Source: Chloroflexota bacterium (GTDB lineage Bacteria; Chloroflexota; Limnocylindria; Limnocylindrales; CSP1-4). Taken from it: DNA of 8,312 nucleotides. Below the pieces are notes generated by a model. The model was not told the DNA's origin and did no database searches. It saw only the letters and a list, made by a program, of their open reading frames with translations. The DNA lies in NCBI GenBank assembly GCA_021802185.1, contig JAKAAV010000077.1:1-8312 (forward strand), given 5' to 3'. The translations under genes were made by a program, and so were the position numbers. Positions 1 to 6,743 of the stretch are shown one piece after another (within the stretch, counting starts at the first letter, position 1; every line of letters starts with the position of its first letter).

Positions 1-1188
1 GGCGCACTTGCCGGGCACCGCCTCCGGCGGGACCGGCAGGCGCTCTCCGAGCGAGACGATCCGGGCGATCCGCTCCGCCGCGCGTTCGACCGGTGCCGCG
101 CCGGCGGCGATCGCCGCCTCGAGCCCCCGGTGGTCCTCGCACGCCGACACGACGATCGCCCCGAGCTCCCCGCACGCATCCGCGCCCTCGATCTCGACGC
201 TCCCCCCGATCACGATGCACGGCCGTCCCGCCTCGCGCGCCCGCCGGGCGACCCCGTGCGCGGTCTTGCCGAACGCCGTCTGCGCGTCCACGCGGCCCTC
301 GCCGGTGATCACGAGCGAGGACGCCGCCAGGCGGTCCGCGAACCGGACGAGCGCCATCACCTCGCCGACGCCGGGACGCACCTCGAACGCGGCGAAGCGG
401 TCCGCGATCGCGAGCAGCCCGGCGACCGTGCCGCCCGCGGCCCCCGAACCCGGCACCTCCGCGACGTCCCGTCCGGTCGTCGCCCGGAGGACGCCGGCGT
501 AGTGCGCGAGCGCGACATCCAGCTCCCCGACCTGCTCGGGGGAGGCGCCCTTCTGCGGCCCGTACACCGCCGCGGCGCCGTGCGGGCCGAGCAGCGGGTT
601 CGTGACGTCGGACGCGACGATCAGCCGGACCTCGGCCAGCACGGGCGACAGGGCGGAGAAGTCGACCCGTGCGAGCCGGGCCAGCGCCGCGCCGCCCGGC
701 GGAAGCTCGTGACCGCCGGCGTCGAGGAAGCGCGCGCCGAGTGCCGCGAGCAGGCCGGCGCCGCCGTCGGTGGTCGCGCTGCCGCCCACGCCCAGGATCA
801 CCTCGCGGACGCCGAGGCCGATCGCGGCCGCGATCGTGAGGCCGGTCCCGAACGTGCTCGCGGTTCCGGCATCGCGTTCCGAGGGGGCGACCCGCCAGAG
901 CCCCGACGCGTCGGCCAGCTCGACGACCGCGCGCACGCCGGAGCGGAGGAACCGGCCCGCGATCTGCCGCCCGAGCGGGTCGCGGGACGCCGAGGGGAGC
1001 GGCTGCCAGGACGCGTCGGCCGCCAGCAGCGCATCGAGCAGGCCGGCCCCGCCGTCGGCCATCGGGCACCGGTCGATCGCGTCGCCCGGCCGCGCGCGTG
1101 CCCAGCCACGCGCGATCGCGCCGGCCACCGCGACGCTCGTCAGCGAGCCCTTGAACGAGTCGGGCGCGACGAGGACCCGGAGGCTCAC
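1..1188 (-). CDS. Glycerate 2-kinase (GarK/GlxK family), 3' end cut by window edge
   Basis: This gene encodes an ATP-dependent glycerate kinase of the GarK/GlxK family, which phosphorylates D-glycerate; characterised bacterial members mostly give 2-phosphoglycerate. I read 396 codons without a stop before the left edge. Family motifs appear in order: APDSFKGSL at residues 8-16, MADGGAG at 43-49, GGSATTDGGAG at 135-145, DVTNPLLGPHGAA at 194-206, PGSGAAGG at 246-253, and TGEGRVDAQTAFGKTAHGVA at 295-314. Relatives are usually about 370-380 residues, so the catalytic protein is essentially complete and only a slightly extended tail is missing. The GTG start at 1188 was chosen because it puts the APDSFKGSL motif at the usual N-terminal position. 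No Shine-Dalgarno sequence precedes it, and an in-frame GTG at about 1224 is an alternative. It follows the USP-GpgS gene after 82 nt, probably on the same transcript, where it could recycle or supply glycerate for the glycoside pathway. The family call is secure; the role in the pathway is inferred. Confidence 0.95.
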   Translation of the reverse strand, partial: MSLRVLVAPDSFKGSLTSVAVAGAIARGWARARPGDAIDRCPMADGGAGLLDALLAADASWQPLPSASRDPLGRQIAGRFLRSGVRAVVELADASGLWRVAPSERDAGTASTFGTGLTIAAAIGLGVREVILGVGGSATTDGGAGLLAALGARFLDAGGHELPPGGAALARLARVDFSALSPVLAEVRLIVASDVTNPLLGPHGAAAVYGPQKGASPEQVGELDVALAHYAGVLRATTGRDVAEVPGSGAAGGTVAGLLAIADRFAAFEVRPGVGEVMALVRFADRLAASSLVITGEGRVDAQTAFGKTAHGVARRAREAGRPCIVIGGSVEIEGADACGELGAIVVSACEDHRGLEAAIAAGAAPVERAAERIARIVSLGERLPVPPEAVPGKCA

Positions 1189-1270
1189 GGGTGGTGCAGC
1201 GGCGCCGCGGCGGAGGACGGGCACTTGCGGGGCGCGGACGCGGGTCGCGGCGCCACCCGATCGCCGGCGC

Positions 1271-3196
1271 TCACTGGCCGGCCTTGCGGCGCTCGAGGTA
1301 CTCCGGGATGCGGATCATCGGCGGCCGTTCCTGGTCGGCCAGCTCGATGAGCTCGAGCGAGAGGTGCTCGCGCCCCGAGCGCGGCAGCTTCATCGTGGAG
1401 CCGAGCTCGGCGAACAGGTGCGCGCGCCGCCGTTCCTCGAGCCGCTTCATCACCGCCTGGAGGATCACGAAGCTCATCCGTGAGAGCCCCTCGAGCTCCT
1501 GGTTGCGGTGCACCCGGCGCTCGAGGTCGACCTGTCCGAGCCCCTCGAGCCCGACCCGCTCGATCGCGTCGATGAGGTGCCCGATCTCCACCGCGTACCC
1601 CGTGAAGAACGGGATCTGCTCGAGCAGCGAGCGGCGTCCCGCGTACTCGCCGGAGAGCGGCTGGATCATGCCGGACAGCTCGGGGAAGAACAGGTTGATC
1701 AGCGGTCGCGCGACGAGCTCGGTGACGCGTCCGCCGCCGCCCTCGCGCAGCACGCCGTCTTCGACGATCGGCCGCTGGTAGTAGCCCTTCACGTACTGGA
1801 TGCGCGCTTCGGTCAGCAGCGGGCCGAGCGTGCCGTACGCCATGCGCGGCTCCCAGTCCTGGACGTCGGTGTCGCACCACACGACGATGTCGCCAGAGGT
1901 CTCGAAGAGGCTCTTCCAGAGCGCCTCGCCCTTGCCCCGGAACGAGCCGTAGCGCGGCAGCACGTCGGGGTGCTGCACCACGCGTGCGCCCTCGCGCTCG
2001 GCGATCGACCTCGTCTCGTCGGTCGAGGCCGAATCGATCACGAGCAGCTCGTCGACGAGCGGGACGCGCTCCATCAGCTCGGCCCGCGCCGTCCGGATGA
2101 TCGGCCCGACCGTCGCGGCCTCGTTCAGCGTCGGCAGCACGAGGCTGATCGTGACGCCCTGGCGCTCCTTCAGCGTGCAGAGCCGCCGCAGGTCGCCGAA
2201 CTCGCCGTGGTGGTAGTTCGACTCGGCGAACCAGCGGTCGACCCGGGCCGCCACGCTCCGGCGCTCCTCCGCCGCCCGGTCGACCGACTCGAGCGTCTCT
2301 GCCTGGCGCGCCGCCTCCTCGAACGCGGCCCGGGTAGGCGCCTCACGGGTCTTGACGACCACGACCGTCGTGCGCGCCTTCTGCGCGATGTGCTCGGGGA
2401 GCGCGCCGAAGAGCCCGCCGGGTGCCGACACGCCGGACGGCACGGGCTGTGACATCTCGCTGGCGCTCAGGATCGACGCGCCCATGACCAGCAGGTCGGC
2501 GGTCTCCGCCTCGCGGAGGATTGCGTTCCGGACGTTGATCGCCTCGCGCACCAGCGGCTCCGAGCGCCCCCGCGCGTGGCGGTGGATGAACGCGCGCAGC
2601 GCCCGCTCGGCCTGCGCGTGGACCTCGGCGCCCACGTTCGGCGGCAGCACGTGCATGACGCCCACTTCGGCGTCCATGCGGCGTCCGAGCGCGTCGGCGA
2701 AGCGCAGCGCGAGCTCGGCGTGGGGCCCGCCTCGGACCGGCACAAGGATGCGGCGCACGTCGTCCATGCCGCGCTGCTTGACGACGGCAATGTCGCACGG
2801 GGCATCGCGGACGACCGCGTCGATCGTCGGCGAGAACACCGCCTCGGCGCGCCGCCGGCCGCCCGGCATGCCGCTCCAGCCGAACACGATGAGGTCGACG
2901 TCCTCCTCGGCTGCCGTCTCGAGGATTCCTTCGGCTGCGCGCCGCCCGATCCGGACGAGCGTGCGGAGCTCGACGCCCTCGGGGACGAAATCGAGGACCT
3001 GCTGCAGCAGCCGGCGTGCGTGGCGGGCCCGCGTCGCGCCCTCGGACAGCGGCTCGCCCTCGGGAATCTCGACGATCCCGAGCGCGACCAGGACGCCGCT
3101 GCGGTCCATGACGGACGCGCCGATGCGGACGAGGTCGGTGGCGGTCCGGGGGTTCGCGAGGGGGATGAGGATGCGCTCGGGCAGCCGCGTGCTCAT
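1271..3196 (-). CDS. gpgS: Tandem universal stress protein domains fused to glucosyl-3-phosphoglycerate synthase
   Basis: This 641-residue protein has three parts. Residues 6-141 and 146-283 are two UspA-like domains. The first carries GWSG (106-109), a loose version of the Usp nucleotide loop, and ends VVRDAPCDIAVVK. The second has MGAS (238-241), then LFGALPEHIAQKA (262-274) and ends TVVVVK. After a charged helical linker (about 285-345), residues 346-590 form a GT-A enzyme of the GpgS family (GT81). It shows LPTLNEAATVG (354-364), IDSASTDET (387-395), GKGEALWKSL (421-430), the metal-binding DTD (442-444), GGGGRVTELVARPLIN (486-501), QPLSGEYAG (512-520), GYAVEIGHLID (533-543) and RVHRN (561-565). 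The family transfers glucose from an NDP-glucose to 3-phosphoglycerate, giving glucosyl-3-phosphoglycerate in the cytoplasm. Ordinary GpgS proteins are about 300-340 residues, so the N-terminal half is additional. The ATG start overlaps the preceding gene's TGA (ATGA), and no Shine-Dalgarno is visible, so translation is probably coupled. The open frame continues upstream, but that part is a shadow of the preceding gene. The exact sugar donor and acceptor are inferred. Confidence 0.93.
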   Translation of the reverse strand: MSTRLPERILIPLANPRTATDLVRIGASVMDRSGVLVALGIVEIPEGEPLSEGATRARHARRLLQQVLDFVPEGVELRTLVRIGRRAAEGILETAAEEDVDLIVFGWSGMPGGRRRAEAVFSPTIDAVVRDAPCDIAVVKQRGMDDVRRILVPVRGGPHAELALRFADALGRRMDAEVGVMHVLPPNVGAEVHAQAERALRAFIHRHARGRSEPLVREAINVRNAILREAETADLLVMGASILSASEMSQPVPSGVSAPGGLFGALPEHIAQKARTTVVVVKTREAPTRAAFEEAARQAETLESVDRAAEERRSVAARVDRWFAESNYHHGEFGDLRRLCTLKERQGVTISLVLPTLNEAATVGPIIRTARAELMERVPLVDELLVIDSASTDETRSIAEREGARVVQHPDVLPRYGSFRGKGEALWKSLFETSGDIVVWCDTDVQDWEPRMAYGTLGPLLTEARIQYVKGYYQRPIVEDGVLREGGGGRVTELVARPLINLFFPELSGMIQPLSGEYAGRRSLLEQIPFFTGYAVEIGHLIDAIERVGLEGLGQVDLERRVHRNQELEGLSRMSFVILQAVMKRLEERRRAHLFAELGSTMKLPRSGREHLSLELIELADQERPPMIRIPEYLERRKAGQ

Positions 3197-4575
3197 GCCG
3201 CGTCGGAGGAGCCGGCGTCGGAGGAGCCGGCGTCGGAGGAGCCGGCGTCCGGCGACTCCCGCCAGCGCGACACGAGGTACGGCTTGGCGAGCTCGAACGC
3301 GCGCGCCTGCCGCTCGACCACGCCCTCCGCCTGCTCGTCGGACAGGTCCCGCACCTCGAGCAGGAGGCTCGCGACGCGGCCGAAGTAGAGCGGCACCAGC
3401 GCCGCGACGAGGCGGTCGATGGGCAGCACGCGGCGATGGGCAGCGACACAGACGTCGTACACGACGCGCGCCCAGGCCTCGTCGGGGAACGAGAACATGC
3501 CGGGCTCGAGCGGACGCGGCGCGTCCGCGCGGGCCGCCTGGTTCGCCGCTTTTCCCGCGTCCGACGCGAGCTCGCGGACGAGCTCCGCGGTTTCGGCCGC
3601 GAGCATCCCTGCCCACTGCTCGCCCTGCGAGAGGCGCCCGCGCTCGAACTCCTCGAGCAGGCGCAGCATGTCGACGTCGAGCGGCGGCGGCTGCTGGATG
3701 CGCTCGAACCCATACGCCGGGACGTCGTGCGAGCCACGGACCTGGAGCCAGCGATCCGCGTGGCGTTCGGTGAGCTCGAGGATCGTGCCGAGCACCTGGC
3801 CGAACATCGGCCCGAGATCCGCGCCCGGGTCCTTCGGGTCGTGCACCTTCGCCCCGAGGCGCGCCTGGCACACCGCGAACCCGCCGGCGATCGCGCTCGT
3901 CGTCATCCAGATGTCGATCCCGAACCGGCTCACCGCGTCGGTCCAGTCGTCCTGGCCGAGGTAGTGGTCGACGAGGTCGCCGCTGACGCCGAAGTCGCCG
4001 CCGATCGGCTGGCGGATCCGGAGCCCGTACAGCGCGCGGGTGAGCGGGTACGTCACGGTGTTCGTGATCGTGCCGTCGTTCTTGTGGCGCGCGTAGAGCG
4101 GCGACACGAAGTCGAACCCGCCCTTGAGGATCGGCCCGGCGAGCAGCTCGACCCACTCGGGCAGGATCGAGCGCAGGTCGGAGTCGACGACGACGAGCGC
4201 CTGGACCTCGAGCGCGCGCGCGATCCGGAAGAGCGTCCGGAGGGCGGCCCCCTTGCCGCCGACCCCGTCGACCTCTGGATACGTCAGGCTGATCCGCTCG
4301 AGCCGGTTGCGCGGCCGGACGAGCAGGATCCGCTCGACGTAGTCGGGCGGCTCCGTCTCGACGACGACCCGCTGGGTCCCGTCCGGCGACCCGGCGTCGG
4401 CGTTCACGAGGACCGGGCGCAGGTCGGGGAAGTACTGGACGAGGCCCGCCTGAGCGGCCCGCGTGACGTGGCCGATCGTTGCCGCGTTCCGGAAACTCGG
4501 GATGCCGACCATGATGTCGGCGTGTCCGACGCGCTCGACGGCCTCGTGGAGGGCGGGCGGCAGCGGCGTGGGCAT
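3193..4575 (-). CDS. GT-A family glycosyltransferase, mannosylglycerate-synthase-like
   Basis: A 460-residue inverting- or retaining-undetermined glycosyltransferase with a GT-A core at residues 20-265. Visible motifs are GIPSFRNAATIGHV (24-37), NADAGSPDGT (58-67), GGKGAALRTLF (106-116), the metal-binding DSD (131-133), RQPIGGDFGVSG (188-199), FGIDIWMTT (218-226) and AKVHDPKDPGADLG (242-255). The arrangement resembles mannosylglycerate synthase and related enzymes that glycosylate glycerate or glycosylglycerates; I cannot fix donor or acceptor from sequence. A roughly 200-residue helical C-terminal region follows and ends in a low-complexity tail, SPDAG plus SSDAG repeats (441-460), encoded by a perfect 15-bp tandem repeat. 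The protein looks soluble, with no signal peptide or membrane segment. It starts 7 nt after the GNAT stop, with GGGAG about 10 nt upstream, and its TGA overlaps the ATG of the USP-GpgS gene. Coupling to GpgS suggests a glucosylglycerate-derived solute such as a di-glycosylated glycerate, or direct glycerate glycosylation. The glycosyltransferase call is strong; the substrate is a guess. Confidence 0.82.
   Translation of the reverse strand: MPTPLPPALHEAVERVGHADIMVGIPSFRNAATIGHVTRAAQAGLVQYFPDLRPVLVNADAGSPDGTQRVVVETEPPDYVERILLVRPRNRLERISLTYPEVDGVGGKGAALRTLFRIARALEVQALVVVDSDLRSILPEWVELLAGPILKGGFDFVSPLYARHKNDGTITNTVTYPLTRALYGLRIRQPIGGDFGVSGDLVDHYLGQDDWTDAVSRFGIDIWMTTSAIAGGFAVCQARLGAKVHDPKDPGADLGPMFGQVLGTILELTERHADRWLQVRGSHDVPAYGFERIQQPPPLDVDMLRLLEEFERGRLSQGEQWAGMLAAETAELVRELASDAGKAANQAARADAPRPLEPGMFSFPDEAWARVVYDVCVAAHRRVLPIDRLVAALVPLYFGRVASLLLEVRDLSDEQAEGVVERQARAFELAKPYLVSRWRESPDAGSSDAGSSDAGSSDAA
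3201..3249. repeat. Perfect 15-bp tandem repeat in the glycosyltransferase 3' end
   Basis: On the plus strand the unit CGTCGGAGGAGCCGG occurs three times without mismatch (3201-3215, 3216-3230, 3231-3245) plus four more matching bases. On the coding (minus) strand it encodes the SSDAG repeats of the glycosyltransferase tail and ends 5 nt from the ATG of the USP-GpgS gene. The unit is a multiple of three, so copy-number change would lengthen or shorten the tail without a frameshift. Confidence 0.95.
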
Positions 4576-4582
4576 CAGCCGT

Positions 4583-5989
4583 TCACTCCCGATCCCGGTA
4601 CGGCGCCGCGACCCGCCGCGGCGCCTCCTCCAGCGTCAGCGCTCCGGCCGGGCCTGTGTCGATCGGCGCGTCCTCCGTGAGCGCGCGCTCGAACAGGTGG
4701 AGCGTCTCCGAGGCGGGCGGGAACCCGGCGCGCGTGAAGTCGTCGGCGAACCCGGCGAGTGCGGGTGCGGCGTCCGGAAGCCGGAGCCGGATCGGGCGGA
4801 CGAGCGCGTCGCGGGTCGCGATCGCGAGGCGCAGCAGCGCGTCCCCGTCGCCCGCCGCGACCGCGGCCCAGGGCCGATCCGCGGCGAAGCGCGGGGTGGA
4901 CAGCGGCATGACGACGAGCGCCCAGCGGTCGTGAGTCGGGCGGTCGTCGAGCTTCCGGCGCGCGCCGGTCTCGTTCCTCCCGTCGGTCGCTGACCGCGTC
5001 ACCAGCACCTCGCCGGCCCGCACGTGCGCGACGAACCGCTCGCGGGTCAGCTCCTGGAAGGCCCAGCTCCGGGCCTCGCAGAGCCCGTCGCCCGCCCGGA
5101 AGGTCGGGTCGCCCGTCAGCCGCGCGTACCACCCGTCGATCTCGTCGAGCGAGGACCGTGGGTCGAGCGAGAGCCCCACGCGCCGGAGCCGGCGGCGGGA
5201 TTCGGCCGGTGACGCCGCGGGCGACTGGGCTGGCCGGCCGGCCGTCGCACGCGATCCCTCGTCGTCACGCGAGCCGTCGCCGGGCGGTGGAGTCGCCTCG
5301 TCCTCGGCCCGCTCGGTCGGGCCGAGCTCGATCCCCGTCGCGCGCGCCGCGACGTCCTCCGGAACCTCGCCTTCCGGCTCGTCGGCGAGGTCGGCGAACT
5401 GGTCCAGGTCCGCCGCCGCGTCGTGCGGCGCGTCCCCATCGGCCTCCACGTCGCCGCGCTCGGCGGCGTGCGCCTCCGCGTCCTCCTCGTCGACGTCCTC
5501 GTCGCGCGGCGGCTGCCAGCTGCGCCACGGCCGCAGCATCCGGAACCCCGAGCGCGCCGCGATCCGGTGCGAGCCCTCGTTCGCCTCACCGGTCGCGTAC
5601 CGGACGATCGTCGCTCCCTGAGCCCGCGCCCACTCCAGGCCCGCGGCGTTGATCAGCCGCGCGACGCCGCGGGTCCGCGCCCCCGGGTCCACGCGCAGGC
5701 CCTCGAGCCATGCCTCGTGGGCGGAGAGCATCGCGACGCGGGCGATCCCGATCGGCCGGTCGAGCGAGAGCGGGCGCCCGAACAGGTCGAGCTCGTGGGT
5801 GACCGCCGGCAGCGCGACGAGCAGGACGCCGTCCGGGGCCTCCAGCCATTCGCCCCACACGCTCGGCACGTAATCCCAGCCGTCCCACGTCGCCCGCGTG
5901 AAGTCCAGCACGGCGCGCGTATCGCCGGGCGTTGCGCGGCGCACGCGGCCCGCCTGCTGCCCGACCGGACGCGCGATTCCGTCGGTCAC
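4583..5989 (-). CDS. GNAT-family N-acetyltransferase with duplicated GNAT-like halves and acidic linker
   Basis: A 468-residue GNAT protein. The N-terminal half (about 16-157) is a recognisable acetyltransferase: after RRATPGD (17-23), strand IGIARVAML (80-88), then WLEGLRVDPGARTRGVARLI (94-113) containing the acetyl-CoA pyrophosphate loop R-T-R-G-V-A, and a closing segment NEGSHRIAARSGFRML (137-152). Residues 161-245 are a disordered-looking linker very rich in Asp, Glu, Ala and Pro. The C-terminal half (about 265-436) ends like a GNAT fold (LAGFADDFTRAGFPPASETLHLFERAL, quoted here as starting LAGFADDF and ending LHLFERAL, 411-436) but lacks a clear acetyl-CoA loop, so it may be a non-catalytic partner domain. 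The GTG start at 5989 overlaps the TGA of the ligase-like gene (GTGA) and sits just ahead of the conserved N-terminal strand; there is no convincing Shine-Dalgarno. The longer open frame upstream is out-of-frame shadow of that gene. The acceptor substrate is unknown; amino-sugar, protein or small amine are all possible. Confidence 0.8.
   Translation of the reverse strand: MTDGIARPVGQQAGRVRRATPGDTRAVLDFTRATWDGWDYVPSVWGEWLEAPDGVLLVALPAVTHELDLFGRPLSLDRPIGIARVAMLSAHEAWLEGLRVDPGARTRGVARLINAAGLEWARAQGATIVRYATGEANEGSHRIAARSGFRMLRPWRSWQPPRDEDVDEEDAEAHAAERGDVEADGDAPHDAAADLDQFADLADEPEGEVPEDVAARATGIELGPTERAEDEATPPPGDGSRDDEGSRATAGRPAQSPAASPAESRRRLRRVGLSLDPRSSLDEIDGWYARLTGDPTFRAGDGLCEARSWAFQELTRERFVAHVRAGEVLVTRSATDGRNETGARRKLDDRPTHDRWALVVMPLSTPRFAADRPWAAVAAGDGDALLRLAIATRDALVRPIRLRLPDAAPALAGFADDFTRAGFPPASETLHLFERALTEDAPIDTGPAGALTLEEAPRRVAAPYRDRE
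4586..4590 (-). promoter_or_regulatory. Ribosome binding site of the MGS-like glycosyltransferase
   Basis: GGGAG on the minus strand ends 10 nt before ATG 4575 and lies inside the last codons of the GNAT gene. It is the only reasonable Shine-Dalgarno-like sequence seen before a start in this unit, and supports the choice of start. The other internal genes rely on overlap coupling or show no site. Confidence 0.5.
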
Positions 5990-6672
5990 CGTCTGTCCGG
6001 GTTCGCGCGCGAGATCGTCCACTCGTCGGTCTCGCTGCCCGGGCGGTACCGGCTGTTCGCCGCCTTCAGCACCGCGCCGTCGAACCCGGCCGCGCGCCAG
6101 CTCCGAAGCCACGCGTCGACGGGTGGCCTCGTGTACGGGGAGACGCGGACGAGCTCGCCGACTTCGAGGAGCGAGTCGAGGAGCCGCTTGCGCTCGAGCA
6201 GCGGGACGTCGAGGAGGCTCTGGCCGTCCACGCGGAGCACGTCGACTGCGACGAACGCGACCGGTCTCGGCGCGTCGTCGTCGAGCGGTGGCGCGATGTC
6301 GGCTTCCATCCGGTGGCCCATGATGATGTTCCCGCTGCGGCGTGCGACCGGCAGCATCGACACCTGCGTCCCGGGCCGCGTCGCCTGGTCGGTCAGGTAG
6401 CCGTCGAGCACCGCGTCGTCCGCGTCGAGTGCCTCCCGGATCGCCGCGACGACCTCGGGCTCCTCGCCGGTCACGTCCTCGCCGGCCTCGTCGAGCACCG
6501 TGCACCGTCTGGCCCCGTCGTCCGTGCCGCGCTCGACGTGCACGATGACGCGGAGCCCGCCCCAGTGCGGCTCCATGATGGGATCGACGACCGGATGCGG
6601 GCGCCGGCTGGGTCGCGCGGTCTGCGGCCGCCAGGCGAGCGGGTCGGACGGGATTCTGTCGACGTCGGCCAC
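5986..6672 (-). CDS. DNA-ligase-like nucleotidyltransferase with degenerate catalytic motifs
   Basis: A 228-residue protein resembling the adenylation domain of ATP-dependent DNA ligases (LigD/LigC type), without an OB-fold domain. The fold is suggested by EPHWGGLR (34-41) in the motif I position, VLDGYLTD (88-95) for motif III, PVAFVAVDVLRVDGQSLLDV (137-156) with PLLERKRLLDSLL (157-169) for IIIa and its following helix, GFDGAVLKAANSRYRPG (196-212) for motif IV, and DEWTISR (216-222) for motif V. Active ligases have KxDG in motif I, a Glu after the DG of motif III and lysines in motif V. Here these are HWGG, Tyr and TIS, so self-adenylation by the classical route should be impossible. It may be a nucleic-acid- or nucleotide-binding pseudoenzyme. 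The GTG start at 6672 lies 6 nt after a TAGCAT -10-like box, which fits a leaderless mRNA. It is the first gene of the leftward unit and its TGA overlaps the GNAT start. The family assignment is by motif pattern only. Confidence 0.75.
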   Translation of the reverse strand: MADVDRIPSDPLAWRPQTARPSRRPHPVVDPIMEPHWGGLRVIVHVERGTDDGARRCTVLDEAGEDVTGEEPEVVAAIREALDADDAVLDGYLTDQATRPGTQVSMLPVARRSGNIIMGHRMEADIAPPLDDDAPRPVAFVAVDVLRVDGQSLLDVPLLERKRLLDSLLEVGELVRVSPYTRPPVDAWLRSWRAAGFDGAVLKAANSRYRPGSETDEWTISRANPDRR

Positions 6673-6678
6673 CTTCGA

Positions 6679-6684
6679 ATGCTA
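6679..6684 (-). promoter_or_regulatory. Candidate -10 box (TAGCAT) for leaderless expression of the leftward unit
   Basis: On the minus strand TAGCAT lies exactly 6 nt before the GTG at 6672, which is the spacing expected when the first base of the start codon is the transcription start. No clear -35 element is seen. The absence of a Shine-Dalgarno before this GTG agrees with a leaderless start. It would drive the ligase-like gene and probably the four genes after it. Confidence 0.45.
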
Positions 6685-6730
6685 CCCCTCGGCGGCCCCG
6701 ATGCGCCCGCGAGACGCCGGTTGCGGCCTG

Positions 6731-6736
6731 TATGAT
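6731..6736 (+). promoter_or_regulatory. Candidate -10 box (TATGAT) for a leaderless MFS transporter mRNA
   Basis: TATGAT matches the actinobacterial TANNNT -10 pattern and sits 7 nt before ATG 6744, so transcription would begin at or within one base of that start codon. The position 17 nt further upstream is GC-rich with no recognisable -35 hexamer. The same box overlaps the alternative ATG at 6732, which would therefore be left out of the transcript. Confidence 0.5.
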
Positions 6737-6743
6737 CGCGGCG

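Noticed and set aside
1189..1270. Separate promoter or riboswitch in the gap before the glycerate kinase
   Set aside because: The 82 nt are GC-rich, with no TANNNT box at a useful distance, no Shine-Dalgarno and no convincing structured element.
130..1350. Long plus-strand frame opposite the glycerate kinase
   Set aside because: Arg/Ala/Asp-rich composition without family motifs; it is the antisense of the clearly conserved kinase in GC-rich DNA. Similar plus-strand frames at 1508-2452, 2352-3773 and 3436-4680 were rejected for the same reason.
3197..4156. Upstream extension of the USP-GpgS frame to a 961-residue protein
   Set aside because: The extra 320 residues are Arg/Ala/Pro-rich shadow of the glycosyltransferase in another frame; the Usp fold begins right after ATG 3196, which overlaps the previous stop as ATGA.
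6732..6743. ATG at 6732 as transporter start
   Set aside because: It lies inside the TATGAT box and has no Shine-Dalgarno; the four extra residues are not conserved-looking. It remains possible if transcription starts further upstream.
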